23,024 nt of DNA from assembly GCA_900545655.1 (NCBI GenBank), contig UQZY01000027.1, positions 1 through 23,024 of the forward strand, in the 5' to 3' direction. Below the pieces are notes generated by a model. The model saw only the letters and a program-made list of their open reading frames with translations, was not told where the DNA came from and made no database searches. Each line of letters starts with the position of its first letter. Within the stretch, counting starts at the first letter, position 1. Shown one piece after another: positions 1-6,796 of the stretch. A program made the position numbers and the translations under genes. This DNA comes from an uncultured Oscillospiraceae bacterium (GTDB lineage Bacteria; Bacillota; Clostridia; Oscillospirales; Acutalibacteraceae).

Positions 1-7
1 AGAAGAC

Positions 8-43
8 AAAAAAAGAATGAACGGCAGAAAAAGCTGTTCATTC
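8..43 (-). terminator. Rho-independent terminator, distal of a tandem pair
   Basis: An 11-bp stem (15-25 with 33-43, one G-U pair) with a 7-base loop is followed on the minus strand by seven T (plus-strand A run 8-14). Together with the hairpin at 117-146 it gives two terminators in series after the pilin gene. No gene can be seen between them. Confidence 0.7.
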
Positions 44-111
44 GGTCGTTATGTTGAGAAACATTGTGAATAAAGTGTAAAGTGAGAAAATTTTAAAACA
101 TCTGAAAAACT

Positions 112-146
112 AAAAAACAGCTGACAGAAGCACTCCTGTCAGCTGT
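112..146 (-). terminator. Rho-independent terminator of the pilin gene
   Basis: A perfect 11-bp inverted repeat (117-127 with 136-146, 8-base loop) is followed on the minus strand by a T6 run. It sits just after the stop codon of the pilin-like gene and ends that transcript. Confidence 0.85.
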
Positions 147-155
147 AAAAAAGCA

Positions 156-575
156 CTAGTTTGCCGTGACTTCAAAAGATCCGTTTTCTTTCATCGTTGC
201 GGTCTTTCCGTCCTTTGTATAACTGAATGTCTTCAAAGAGTCGTTTTCGACCGTAAACTTAACATATCCATTCTTTGATGAATCGTTTGTAACCGTCGTA
301 TTGGCATCCTTTGAAACCTGCTCCCAAAACTCGGCATCATATGCGGTTTCATCTGCTCCAAGCTCCTCGCCCGCCTTGTACATCTCTGCAATCTCGGAGG
401 TTATGCAGTCCTTAACGGTTTTTGCGGCTGATACCATATTTGTATCCTTTGACTTATCAACCCATTTTAAAAGACTCGGTACAAGAATTGCCGCAAGTAT
501 TGCAATAATAACAATAACTATAACAAGCTCGATAAGAGTAAAACCTTTTTTATTTTTCATCCCATTTAAAAACAC
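156..575 (-). CDS. Type IV pilin-like protein (prepilin N-terminal cleavage/methylation domain)
   Basis: A 139-residue protein that begins with a short basic leader, then the prepilin peptidase site KKG|FTLIE (cleavage after G11, Glu at mature position 5), then a long hydrophobic helix (about residues 12-35) that anchors pilins in the membrane and packs the filament core. The rest is a small hydrophilic domain with a single cysteine, so no disulfide loop. The start is GTG at 575: an AGGAGGG-type ribosome site lies 7 bases upstream, so the internal ATG at codon 6 is less likely. It has its own promoter and terminators and stands alone: no assembly ATPase, platform protein or prepilin peptidase lies in the window. 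The filament system it serves (type IV pilus, competence pseudopilus or another) cannot be told from the sequence. Confidence 0.9.
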   Translation of the reverse strand: MFLNGMKNKKGFTLIELVIVIVIIAILAAILVPSLLKWVDKSKDTNMVSAAKTVKDCITSEIAEMYKAGEELGADETAYDAEFWEQVSKDANTTVTNDSSKNGYVKFTVENDSLKTFSYTKDGKTATMKENGSFEVTAN

Positions 576-616
576 GTCTGTGCCCTCCTTTGGTCAGAGT
601 AATTTTTCCTGACTTT

Positions 617-645
617 AGAGTAACAAATTTTTAATATTTAGTCAA
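617..645 (-). promoter_or_regulatory. Sigma-A-type promoter of the pilin gene
   Basis: Minus strand: -35 TTGACT (640-645), 17-bp spacer, -10 TACTCT (617-622), about 35 bases ahead of the ribosome site of the pilin gene. The -10 box is only moderate. Confidence 0.55.
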
Positions 646-685
646 TCCGATAAAAGCCATCATTATCAATAATCGGTTTTTGTAA

Positions 686-1741
686 TCAGATACGGAGGCT
701 CTTATCTTCACCTATTCCCGGCATTCCGTCAACTATGTATTTGTTGCCGTCTTCATCACAAACGAATCCGCGAAGTTCACCGAAGGTGATATGATAATCC
801 TCATCAACAATACCGAGATGCACCTCCATATGATGTCTGTCACCAATGTCAAAATAGAGGTCCACCATACCGTGCTCATCGGTTATGTGCCAAAAATCAT
901 ATTCATCATGTGTAAACTTAACAGGAGTAAGACGAGATCTTCCGTCCTCAAACCAGATAAGGTTTTCATTGTAGTCATCCTGATTTACAGACTGATTTCT
1001 CGTAAGGTTGAAACCGAAGAATTGTGTTTTTCCGTTTACGGTGTTAGTACCCATGGTTGTAACCCAATCATAGTGTGAATTGTACGGGTAATAACCTTTG
1101 TGGTCATCAATAATTGCGGTTGAGTGCTCGTTTGTCTTATACTTCTTTCCGTTTACGACGATGTATCCCTCCGCCTTGAAAAGATCCTTCTGGCTGTAAA
1201 GGGGCTTATTTTTACCGAAAGGAATCATAACAACCGACGGTTTTGAAACACGTGTAAGTTTAAAATTGTACTTTATCTTACAACCCGGCTTTAAAGTACG
1301 TCCCTTGACATGTGCGGAACCGTTTCCGAAATCATTGCATATATTTACTCGGTTGATAACACTTCTTGACTTTGTTGTGTCACCGTCAAGAAGATTTTTC
1401 GAAATAACCGACTGAGAGGGAAGCATCATTTCCTGACAAGCTATGCATTTCTTTTTCTTTCTGTCATAAACGACAGAAAGACTTGTTCCGAAAAGACCCA
1501 TATTGCAAACAGCGGTAACAAGAATTATATCATCAAGTGTAACCTCAGTTGCCTCCCAGCTTGTATAACGAAAGCGATTGGTGAAATCCGGAAGAAAGGT
1601 CTGATGATGTATGTCGAGAAAATTCATGCTCGGAAACTCAGTATCAAAAGTTCCGAATATGGCTTTTCCTTTTTCATCGATAACATCAGACGGTGTTTCA
1701 ACTGGTATGCGTTTTACCGACAAAACTTTTTTAAAACTCAT
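686..1741 (-). CDS. DUF2804-like family protein of unknown function
   Basis: A 351-residue soluble protein with no signal peptide or membrane segment. It resembles DUF2804 (Pfam PF10974) from memory: a W/Y/N-rich second half with FGFNLTRNQ, then DDYNENLIWFEDGR, then a Pro-Val-Lys-Phe strand, and a glycine-rich C-terminal end with GELRGFV and VDGMPGIGE. The rich beta pattern fits a lipocalin/AttH-like barrel, but that is inference. No catalytic function is known to me. The frame stays open for 50 more codons upstream, but the start is placed at ATG 1741: GAGGAG lies 11 bases upstream, and the upstream segment contains a strong promoter. Two CxxC-like cysteines (KKCIACQ) may bind metal. It forms a single-gene unit between spoIVA and the pilin gene, probably controlled by a repressor that binds the palindrome at 1776-1791. 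Confidence 0.75.
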   Translation of the reverse strand: MSFKKVLSVKRIPVETPSDVIDEKGKAIFGTFDTEFPSMNFLDIHHQTFLPDFTNRFRYTSWEATEVTLDDIILVTAVCNMGLFGTSLSVVYDRKKKKCIACQEMMLPSQSVISKNLLDGDTTKSRSVINRVNICNDFGNGSAHVKGRTLKPGCKIKYNFKLTRVSKPSVVMIPFGKNKPLYSQKDLFKAEGYIVVNGKKYKTNEHSTAIIDDHKGYYPYNSHYDWVTTMGTNTVNGKTQFFGFNLTRNQSVNQDDYNENLIWFEDGRSRLTPVKFTHDEYDFWHITDEHGMVDLYFDIGDRHHMEVHLGIVDEDYHITFGELRGFVCDEDGNKYIVDGMPGIGEDKSLRI

Positions 1742-1775
1742 GATTAACAAAACTCCTCGTAATAAATAATCCGTT

Positions 1776-1791
1776 TCGGTCAAACGACCGA
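1776..1791. promoter_or_regulatory. Palindromic operator, TetR-family type
   Basis: Perfect inverted repeat TCGGTC, 4-base spacer AAAC, GACCGA. It lies about 10-25 bases downstream of the predicted transcription start of the DUF2804-like gene, a position where a bound repressor would block elongation or open-complex formation. GACCG arms are common in TetR/AcrR operators. No TetR gene is visible in the window. Confidence 0.6.
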
Positions 1792-1808
1792 CTAACAATA
1801 TACTCTTG

Positions 1809-1837
1809 ATTTTACTAGAACCGAGGATGTTTGTCAA
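1809..1837 (-). promoter_or_regulatory. Strong sigma-A promoter of the DUF2804-like gene
   Basis: Minus strand: consensus -35 TTGACA (1832-1837), exactly 17 bp, then -10 TAAAAT (1809-1814). Transcription would start near 1802 and give a leader of about 60 bases that contains the palindrome and the GAGGAG ribosome site. Confidence 0.8.
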
Positions 1838-1856
1838 CAGAATAAGATTCGGAAGG

Positions 1857-1875
1857 AAAAACTTAAAAAGTTTTT
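1857..1875 (-). terminator. Weak candidate terminator after spoIVA
   Basis: An 8-bp AT-rich inverted repeat (1857-1864 with 1868-1875), its second arm on the minus strand ending in T5. It is thermodynamically weak and only a candidate. Confidence 0.35.
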
Positions 1876-1903
1876 CAAATGATACAAGCAAACATAAAAG
1901 AAT

Positions 1904-3382
1904 TTACAAAATTATACAAATAAGACCGGAGCATCCCTCATTAATAACACGTTCAAGTGTTTCCTGAAGTTTCAGGCGCGCATCTGTCGGCATATGGTAA
2001 AGCTTGCTCCGAAGACCCTCGTTGACGAGTTCGTGGAGACTTTTGCCGAAGATGTCGGATTCCCAGATTTTTTCAGGGCTCTCCTCGAACTCCTTAAGAA
2101 GATAATTAACAAGCTCTTCGGACTGGCTTTCGGAGCCCACGAGAGGTGCAACCTCCGTGGTTATATTTGCCTTTATCATATGTATTGACGGAGCGCCTGC
2201 CGACAGTCTCACGCCGTATTTACCACCCTGTTTCATTATTTCCGGTTCATCCAGCGTGAGTTCGTCGAGGGTTGGCATAACGATACCGTATCCGGTTGCC
2301 TCAACCTCGTCGAGCGCGCCTTTTAATCTGTCATATTTTTTCTTTATGGAGCTGAGCTCAACAAGCGTGTTCATAAGGCCCTGCTCGGAGTCAATGGAAA
2401 GCTCCGTTCGTTCCGCAAGCACCTTATAAAAAAGCGAGTTGTCCATAGATGCATTTATTACGGCGGATCCGTTTCCAAGATTCATCGTGGTTATCTTTGC
2501 CTCTTCGATAAATTCCGCTTCCGAGAGCAACGCCGTAAATCCGTTTATGTCACGCACGTGATGAATTGTCGCTCCCGCCTCCTTTATGAGATCATACGTG
2601 CTTCTGCAAAGCCAGTGATCCGGCTTCAGGGTTTTCATCCAGCCGGGAAGCTTCACAGATATTTCTCTGACCGGAAATTCAAACAACACCTGTGCAAGAA
2701 TCTGCTTTATCTGTGCCTCATCAAGATCAAGACAATTGACGGGAACAACGGGAACCCGGTACTTTTCGAGCATCTCGTATGCAAGCTGCTTCGAACCTTC
2801 GGAATGCGGATACATACAGTTAAGAACCACTATAAAGGGCTTGTTTATTTCACGCAGCTCATTTATTACCCTCTCCTCCGCCTCAGTATATTCCTCCCTC
2901 GGGATATCGCTTATTGACCCGTCAGTGGTCACAACGAGTCCGATTGTCGAATGCTCGCTTATTACCTTTTGAGTCCCTATCTCCGCCGCCATATTGAACG
3001 GAATTTCCTCATCATACCACGGTGTATGCACCATACGCGGCATTTCATTTTCAATATATCCGAGAGAACTCGGGACGATATATCCTACACAGTCAATCAT
3101 ACGTACACGAAGGTGTGCATTGTCCGGCAGGTCTATACGTACCGCATCCTCGGGGATAAACTTAGGTTCAGTAGTCATTATAGTGCGTCCTGCAGAAGAT
3201 TGCGGCAATTCATCCTGCGCGCGTGTCCTAACATATTCATCGTCGATATTCGGCAGCACCAGTGAATCCATAAATTTGCTTATAAAAGTAGATTTACCCG
3301 TTCGAACCGGCCCGACAACGCCGATATATATATCGCCTCCGGTTCTTGCCTCAATATCGCTGTAAATATTTGTGTCAGTCAT
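1904..3382 (-). CDS. spoIVA: Stage IV sporulation protein A, spore coat morphogenetic ATPase
   Basis: SpoIVA forms the basement layer of the spore coat. It binds the outer forespore membrane through SpoVM and polymerises after ATP hydrolysis. The 492 residues equal the length of the B. subtilis protein. Walker A is GPVRTGKST at 24-32 (Lys30); the sensor threonines T70 and T71 lie in IMTTEPKF; the Walker B-like aspartate is D97 in RMIDCVG. These positions are the same as those known in B. subtilis. The middle and C-terminal domains are complete, and the end CSGLICIIL keeps the conserved cysteine-containing tail. The start ATG has AAGGAGG 9 bases upstream. A sigma-E-like promoter precedes it, as expected for mother-cell expression. 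It shows that the host is a spore former. Confidence 0.98.
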   Translation of the reverse strand: MTDTNIYSDIEARTGGDIYIGVVGPVRTGKSTFISKFMDSLVLPNIDDEYVRTRAQDELPQSSAGRTIMTTEPKFIPEDAVRIDLPDNAHLRVRMIDCVGYIVPSSLGYIENEMPRMVHTPWYDEEIPFNMAAEIGTQKVISEHSTIGLVVTTDGSISDIPREEYTEAEERVINELREINKPFIVVLNCMYPHSEGSKQLAYEMLEKYRVPVVPVNCLDLDEAQIKQILAQVLFEFPVREISVKLPGWMKTLKPDHWLCRSTYDLIKEAGATIHHVRDINGFTALLSEAEFIEEAKITTMNLGNGSAVINASMDNSLFYKVLAERTELSIDSEQGLMNTLVELSSIKKKYDRLKGALDEVEATGYGIVMPTLDELTLDEPEIMKQGGKYGVRLSAGAPSIHMIKANITTEVAPLVGSESQSEELVNYLLKEFEESPEKIWESDIFGKSLHELVNEGLRSKLYHMPTDARLKLQETLERVINEGCSGLICIIL

Positions 3383-3437
3383 TTTGTTGCCTCCTTAAAC
3401 GGTATCCGTATATTTTCGCCCGGAACATCCTTACAAA

Positions 3438-3467
3438 AGAATATGCAGCAAAAAATAACATTATTAC
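3438..3467 (-). promoter_or_regulatory. Sigma-E-like promoter of spoIVA
   Basis: Minus strand: GTAATAAT (3460-3467), 14-bp spacer, CATATTCT (3438-3445). Against my recollection of the sigma-E consensus (GTMATATT, 13-15 bp, CATACAMT) this is 7 of 8 and 6 of 8 matches. It is 55 bases from the start codon, and the target gene is a known sigma-E gene. Prediction only. Confidence 0.55.
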
Positions 3468-3524
3468 ACGGTAAAAGGACACACATTAAAGGCTGAAATT
3501 TTTAACAAATATACCCGGTTATAA

Positions 3525-3561
3525 GAAAAAAGCAGAGTCAACGGTTTTTGTTAACTCTGCT
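3525..3561 (-). terminator. Terminator of the rpsB-tsf operon
   Basis: A 12-bp stem (3531-3542 with 3550-3561, one wobble pair) is followed on the minus strand by a run of about seven T (plus-strand A 3525-3531). It separates tsf from spoIVA. Confidence 0.85.
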
Positions 3562-3608
3562 TTATATCTACTTAAATAAAATCGATTATTTGCGTTGAAT
3601 CGCTTTAA

Positions 3609-4541
3609 TTATTTAACCATTTTTGCGATTTCGTCAGCAAAATTCTCTTCTTTCTTTTCGATTCCCTCGCCCTTTGCATAGCGTGTGAAACCTGTTACCT
3701 TTATGTCTCCGCCGAGCTTCTTTGCCGTGTCGGCAACATAACCCGAAACAGAGCCCTTGAAGAGATCTGAACGAACGAACTCCTGATCCATAAGGCAGAT
3801 TTCCTTATAGAACTTGCCAAGCTTTCCTTCAACAATCTTCTTGAGAACTTCGTCTGGCTTGTTAGCCATCTTAGGATCGTTCTTCATCTGAGCAACCTGA
3901 ATTTCCTTCTCATGCTCGATTGTTTCAGCGGGAACAGAAGCCTCATCAAGGAACTGCGGTGACATAGCGGCAATCTGCATGGCAATATTCTTGCCCATTT
4001 CCTTGAATTCATCCTTTGCTGCGATGTCTGCAGTTGTGTCGAATGTTACCATAACGCCTACAGATCCGCCTGCATGAATATATGTGCAGGTTGTACCCTC
4101 CACTCTTTCAAAACGGCGAATCTTCATGTTCTCACCGATAGAAAGAATAAGGTCCTGAAGATTTTCCTGAACTGTTCTGTCAGTTCCCGCAAGGTTTACG
4201 CCAAGGAGATCCTCAACGTCCTCAGGGTTCTTCTCAACGATTGTTTTTGCAATGTTAAGAACGAATTCCTGGAATTTTTCATTCTTACCAACGAAGTCTG
4301 TCTCAGAGTTTACTTCAACAAGAACACCGATATTCTTTGCTTCGTCTGTATATGCGAGAACAACACCGTCTGCTGCTGTTCTTCCTGCTTTTTTGGTAGC
4401 TGCGGCAAGACCCTTTTCACGAAGGTAGTCTACTGCCTTTTCCATATCTCCGTCAGCCTCTGTAAGTGCCTTTTTGCACTCCATCATACCAACGCCTGTC
4501 TTTTCACGAAGAGCCTTTACGTCCTGAGCTGTAAATGCCAT
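3609..4541 (-). CDS. tsf: Translation elongation factor Ts
   Basis: EF-Ts is the nucleotide exchange factor that removes GDP from EF-Tu in the cytoplasm. The 310 residues show the N-terminal UBA-like domain (about 1-50, with VKALREKTGVGMMECKKAL) and the EF-Tu contact motif TDFVGKN at 81-87, followed by the two-subdomain core. Length is within the usual bacterial range. ATG at 4541 has AGGAGG 8 bases upstream. It follows rpsB by 40 bases on the same strand, the standard rpsB-tsf operon, and ends before a strong terminator. Confidence 0.98.
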   Translation of the reverse strand: MAFTAQDVKALREKTGVGMMECKKALTEADGDMEKAVDYLREKGLAAATKKAGRTAADGVVLAYTDEAKNIGVLVEVNSETDFVGKNEKFQEFVLNIAKTIVEKNPEDVEDLLGVNLAGTDRTVQENLQDLILSIGENMKIRRFERVEGTTCTYIHAGGSVGVMVTFDTTADIAAKDEFKEMGKNIAMQIAAMSPQFLDEASVPAETIEHEKEIQVAQMKNDPKMANKPDEVLKKIVEGKLGKFYKEICLMDQEFVRSDLFKGSVSGYVADTAKKLGGDIKVTGFTRYAKGEGIEKKEENFADEIAKMVK

Positions 4542-4581
4542 CTTTTATTCCTCCATGTATATATTTGATCGGAAATTAAAC

Positions 4582-5328
4582 TTATTCCTCTGTTGCTTTT
4601 TCTGCCTCTGCAGCTTCCGGAGCCTCAGCCTCTGCTACAGTGTCTTCACCCTGGCGACCCTCGATAACAGCGTCAGCCATAGCACCTGCGATAAGTCTTA
4701 CTGCACGGATAGCGTCATCGTTACCCGGAATTACGTAATCAACCTCGTCAGGATCACAGTTTGTGTCAACGATAGCAATGATGGGAATACCAAGCTTATG
4801 AGCTTCGGCAACGGCGATTCTCTCCTTGCGCGGGTCAACTATGAACATAGCAGCCGGCTGCTTTTTCATCTCGGTAATACCGCCCATGAACTTTTCAAGC
4901 TTTTCTATTTCAAGCTCAAGCTTTACAACTTCCTTCTTCGGGAGAAGCTCAAATGTACCGTCTTCCTGCATGGCCTTAAGCTGCTCAAGTCTCTTGATTC
5001 TTCTCTGGATAGTCTTGAAGTTTGTAAGCATACCGCCGAGCCAACGAGCATTTACGTAAGGCATACCGCAGCGGATTGCTTCCTCTTTAACAGAATCCTG
5101 AGCCTGCTTTTTTGTACCTACGAAAAGTACGTCTCCGCCGTCAGCTGAGATATCACGAACAAAGTTATAAGCCTCTTCAAGCTTTTTAACTGTCTTCTGA
5201 AGGTCGATGATGTAGATACCGTTTCTTTCCGTGAAGATGTACTCAGCCATTTTCGGGTTCCATCTTCTTGTCTGGTGTCCGAAATGAACACCTGCTTCGA
5301 GCAATTGTTTCATTGAAATTACTGACAT
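4582..5328 (-). CDS. rpsB: 30S ribosomal protein S2
   Basis: S2 binds the 30S subunit late in assembly, at the head-body junction. The 248-residue protein begins with MSVISMKQLLEAGVHFGHQT, carries the RWNPKMAEYIF signature, NARWLGGMLTNF, and the C-terminal signature with VDPRKE and IPIIAIVDTNCDPD. The C-terminal tail is acidic and Ala/Glu-rich, as in many Firmicutes. The ribosome site AAGGAGG is 7 bases ahead of the ATG. It is the first gene of the rpsB-tsf operon and has a leader of about 108 bases and its own promoter, which overlaps the end of the upstream gene. Confidence 0.98.
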   Translation of the reverse strand: MSVISMKQLLEAGVHFGHQTRRWNPKMAEYIFTERNGIYIIDLQKTVKKLEEAYNFVRDISADGGDVLFVGTKKQAQDSVKEEAIRCGMPYVNARWLGGMLTNFKTIQRRIKRLEQLKAMQEDGTFELLPKKEVVKLELEIEKLEKFMGGITEMKKQPAAMFIVDPRKERIAVAEAHKLGIPIIAIVDTNCDPDEVDYVIPGNDDAIRAVRLIAGAMADAVIEGRQGEDTVAEAEAPEAAEAEKATEE

Positions 5329-5437
5329 GTTTATGTCCTCCTTAAAGTTTTTCCTCCGTAAGGTTATAAAACCCGTAACAACGACGTTTGCTCTTCATCG
5401 CTGCACCGTCGGGCCGAACACCTCACGTGCGAATTGC
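5329..5437 (-). promoter_or_regulatory. 5' leader of rpsB
   Basis: About 108 untranslated bases lie between the predicted transcription start and rpsB. They hold small possible stems, for example GGTT-TTAT-AACC (in 5361-5374), and a GCAC/GTGC pairing around 5402-5430. In E. coli S2 represses its own operon through the leader. Whether this leader does the same is inference. Confidence 0.35.
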
Positions 5438-5443
5438 CTAGCA

Positions 5444-5472
5444 ATTATATCAGAAAAATCATCTGAGTGCAA
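5444..5472 (-). promoter_or_regulatory. Sigma-A promoter of rpsB-tsf
   Basis: Minus strand: -35 TTGCAC (5467-5472), 17 bp, consensus -10 TATAAT (5444-5449). The -35 box lies inside the last codons of the metallo-beta-lactamase gene, so the ribosomal operon is set directly behind it with no terminator between. Confidence 0.8.
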
Positions 5473-6796
5473 TAGTTTTTTTACCGTCCGACCCTATAAC
5501 CACGTTTCCCTTAAGGTCTGTACGGTACACCCTTGCACCGACGTCTTCCAGCGTATTTAAAGTTACCGCGTGCGGATGTCCGTATTTGTTGTCGGCACCG
5601 CAGGAAATGATTGCATATGAAGGTAATACGCTGCTTAAAAAGTCATATGTTGACGAGGTCTCGCTCCCATGATGACCGACAACAAGGACATCCGCCGAAA
5701 GAACGGCGGGCGTGCATGTGCGGAGCAGGTCATATTCTTCCTCCGACTCCGCGTCACCCATAAGGAGGAACGACGTTTCTCCGTAGGTTACGCGGACAAC
5801 AAGTGACATATTGTTGAGTCTCTCCCTTTGACACGTCGGAGCAAGAATCATAAGTCCGAGCTCTCCCTTTGAAAACTTGTCGCCTGCCTCCGCCTCTGTC
5901 ACACCCGCCCCACATGATTTTGCAGTATTAAGCAGGGCTTCATATAAATCACTTCCGTTAGCGGATGACAAATATGCTTCGGAGGTTATTTCGGGAACGA
6001 TTACATCGTCGACCTGTACCCTATCGGATTCAATAAGTGCTGCCGCCGAGCCGATATGATCCGAATGAGGATGTGACAAGATGAGATAGTCAAGTCTGCG
6101 AACATCAAAAGCGGCAAGGTATGAAATAATCTTTTCTTCGTTTCCCGCTTCACCGGTATCATAGAGGACAGATATTTCTTTTTCATTTTTATCGTCCCGT
6201 ACACAGATGAAAACGCACTCACCCTGACCTACATCCAGTACGGTTAAAGTGAGCGGCATCGGGGCAAAGTCAAGGGTGCTGCATGAATTCGGTGCTATGC
6301 CGAGCGTCTTATAAAGTGTGTCCCACGTCGGAACAAAAGAAAAAACTCTGTCTCCGAAAGAAAAAAGAAATGTAAGAATAACAAGTAAAACGGCAAAAAC
6401 CCTTTTGTTATTTTTTATCAGTAGCACCTTTAGCTCTTGCTTTGATATCCTCCGCTCAGACTTTGGTATTCTTGTTGCAGCCTTTGGTTTTTCGGTTACA
6501 GACTTTAGTATTCTTGCCACGGATTTTGGTATTCTTGTCGCAGACTTTGAAAACTTCAGTTCAGGCTCTGATATTAAGGAATAATCAATGCTTTTTTCCG
6601 GATTTTTTACTATTCCCCGGTATCCACTGATGACTGACGGAGCCTGGGCTTCTGTTGTTTTTACCCTTGCTGTTTTTTGCGCTTTTTGTGTTTTTTGTGT
6701 TCTGCGCGGATTGTACGCCTTTTCCGTATTGTCTGTGCCTTCGGTCAGCGTGTGTGTAATTTTTGTTTGTTTTGTCCGTTCGTTCGGATTTTTCAT
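5459..6796 (-). CDS. ComEC/Rec2-like metallo-beta-lactamase-fold protein, membrane anchored
   Basis: A 445-residue protein (if read from ATG 6796). It has three parts: a polar, Lys/Thr/Arg/Ser-rich N-terminal tail (1-120) with a heptad repeat, one membrane helix (about 131-147), and an MBL-fold domain (about 183-445). The domain has LDVGQGE at 187-193, the metal motif HPHSDH at 242-247, LLMGD at 344-348 and GHHGS at 374-378. These are the motifs of the extracellular nuclease-like domain of ComEC, but the ComEC channel domain is absent, so it is a stand-alone homologue of unknown substrate. The first 212 bases lie within the end of the ygiQ gene in another frame. A weak GGGTGG site stands before ATG 6796. 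No better start is visible downstream, where only GTG codons without good ribosome sites occur. The MBL domain is certain; the N-terminal limit is not. Confidence 0.8.
   Translation of the reverse strand: MKNPNERTKQTKITHTLTEGTDNTEKAYNPRRTQKTQKAQKTARVKTTEAQAPSVISGYRGIVKNPEKSIDYSLISEPELKFSKSATRIPKSVARILKSVTEKPKAATRIPKSERRISKQELKVLLIKNNKRVFAVLLVILTFLFSFGDRVFSFVPTWDTLYKTLGIAPNSCSTLDFAPMPLTLTVLDVGQGECVFICVRDDKNEKEISVLYDTGEAGNEEKIISYLAAFDVRRLDYLILSHPHSDHIGSAAALIESDRVQVDDVIVPEITSEAYLSSANGSDLYEALLNTAKSCGAGVTEAEAGDKFSKGELGLMILAPTCQRERLNNMSLVVRVTYGETSFLLMGDAESEEEYDLLRTCTPAVLSADVLVVGHHGSETSSTYDFLSSVLPSYAIISCGADNKYGHPHAVTLNTLEDVGARVYRTDLKGNVVIGSDGKKTIALR
6441..6545. repeat. Five tandem 21-bp repeats coding for a heptad
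   Basis: Five units of 21 bp start at 6441, 6462, 6483, 6504 and 6525, each beginning TTTG or TTTA on the plus strand. A degenerate sixth unit may follow at 6546-6566. In the MBL-protein frame they encode KSxxRIP-like heptads (KSATRIP, KSVARIL, KSVTEKP, KAATRIP, KSERRIS), next to the membrane helix. Copy number may vary between strains. Confidence 0.85.

Noticed and set aside
647..675. Terminator after the DUF2804-like gene
   Set aside because: Only a 5-bp CCGAT/ATCGG pairing is visible, with no good T run on the minus strand.
1742..1891. 50-codon N-terminal extension of the DUF2804-like protein
   Set aside because: This stretch contains a near-consensus promoter and palindrome, and ATG 1741 has a clear ribosome site.
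6441..6566. Tandem repeats considered as a CRISPR array
   Set aside because: Units are adjacent without spacers, keep the reading frame and encode heptads.
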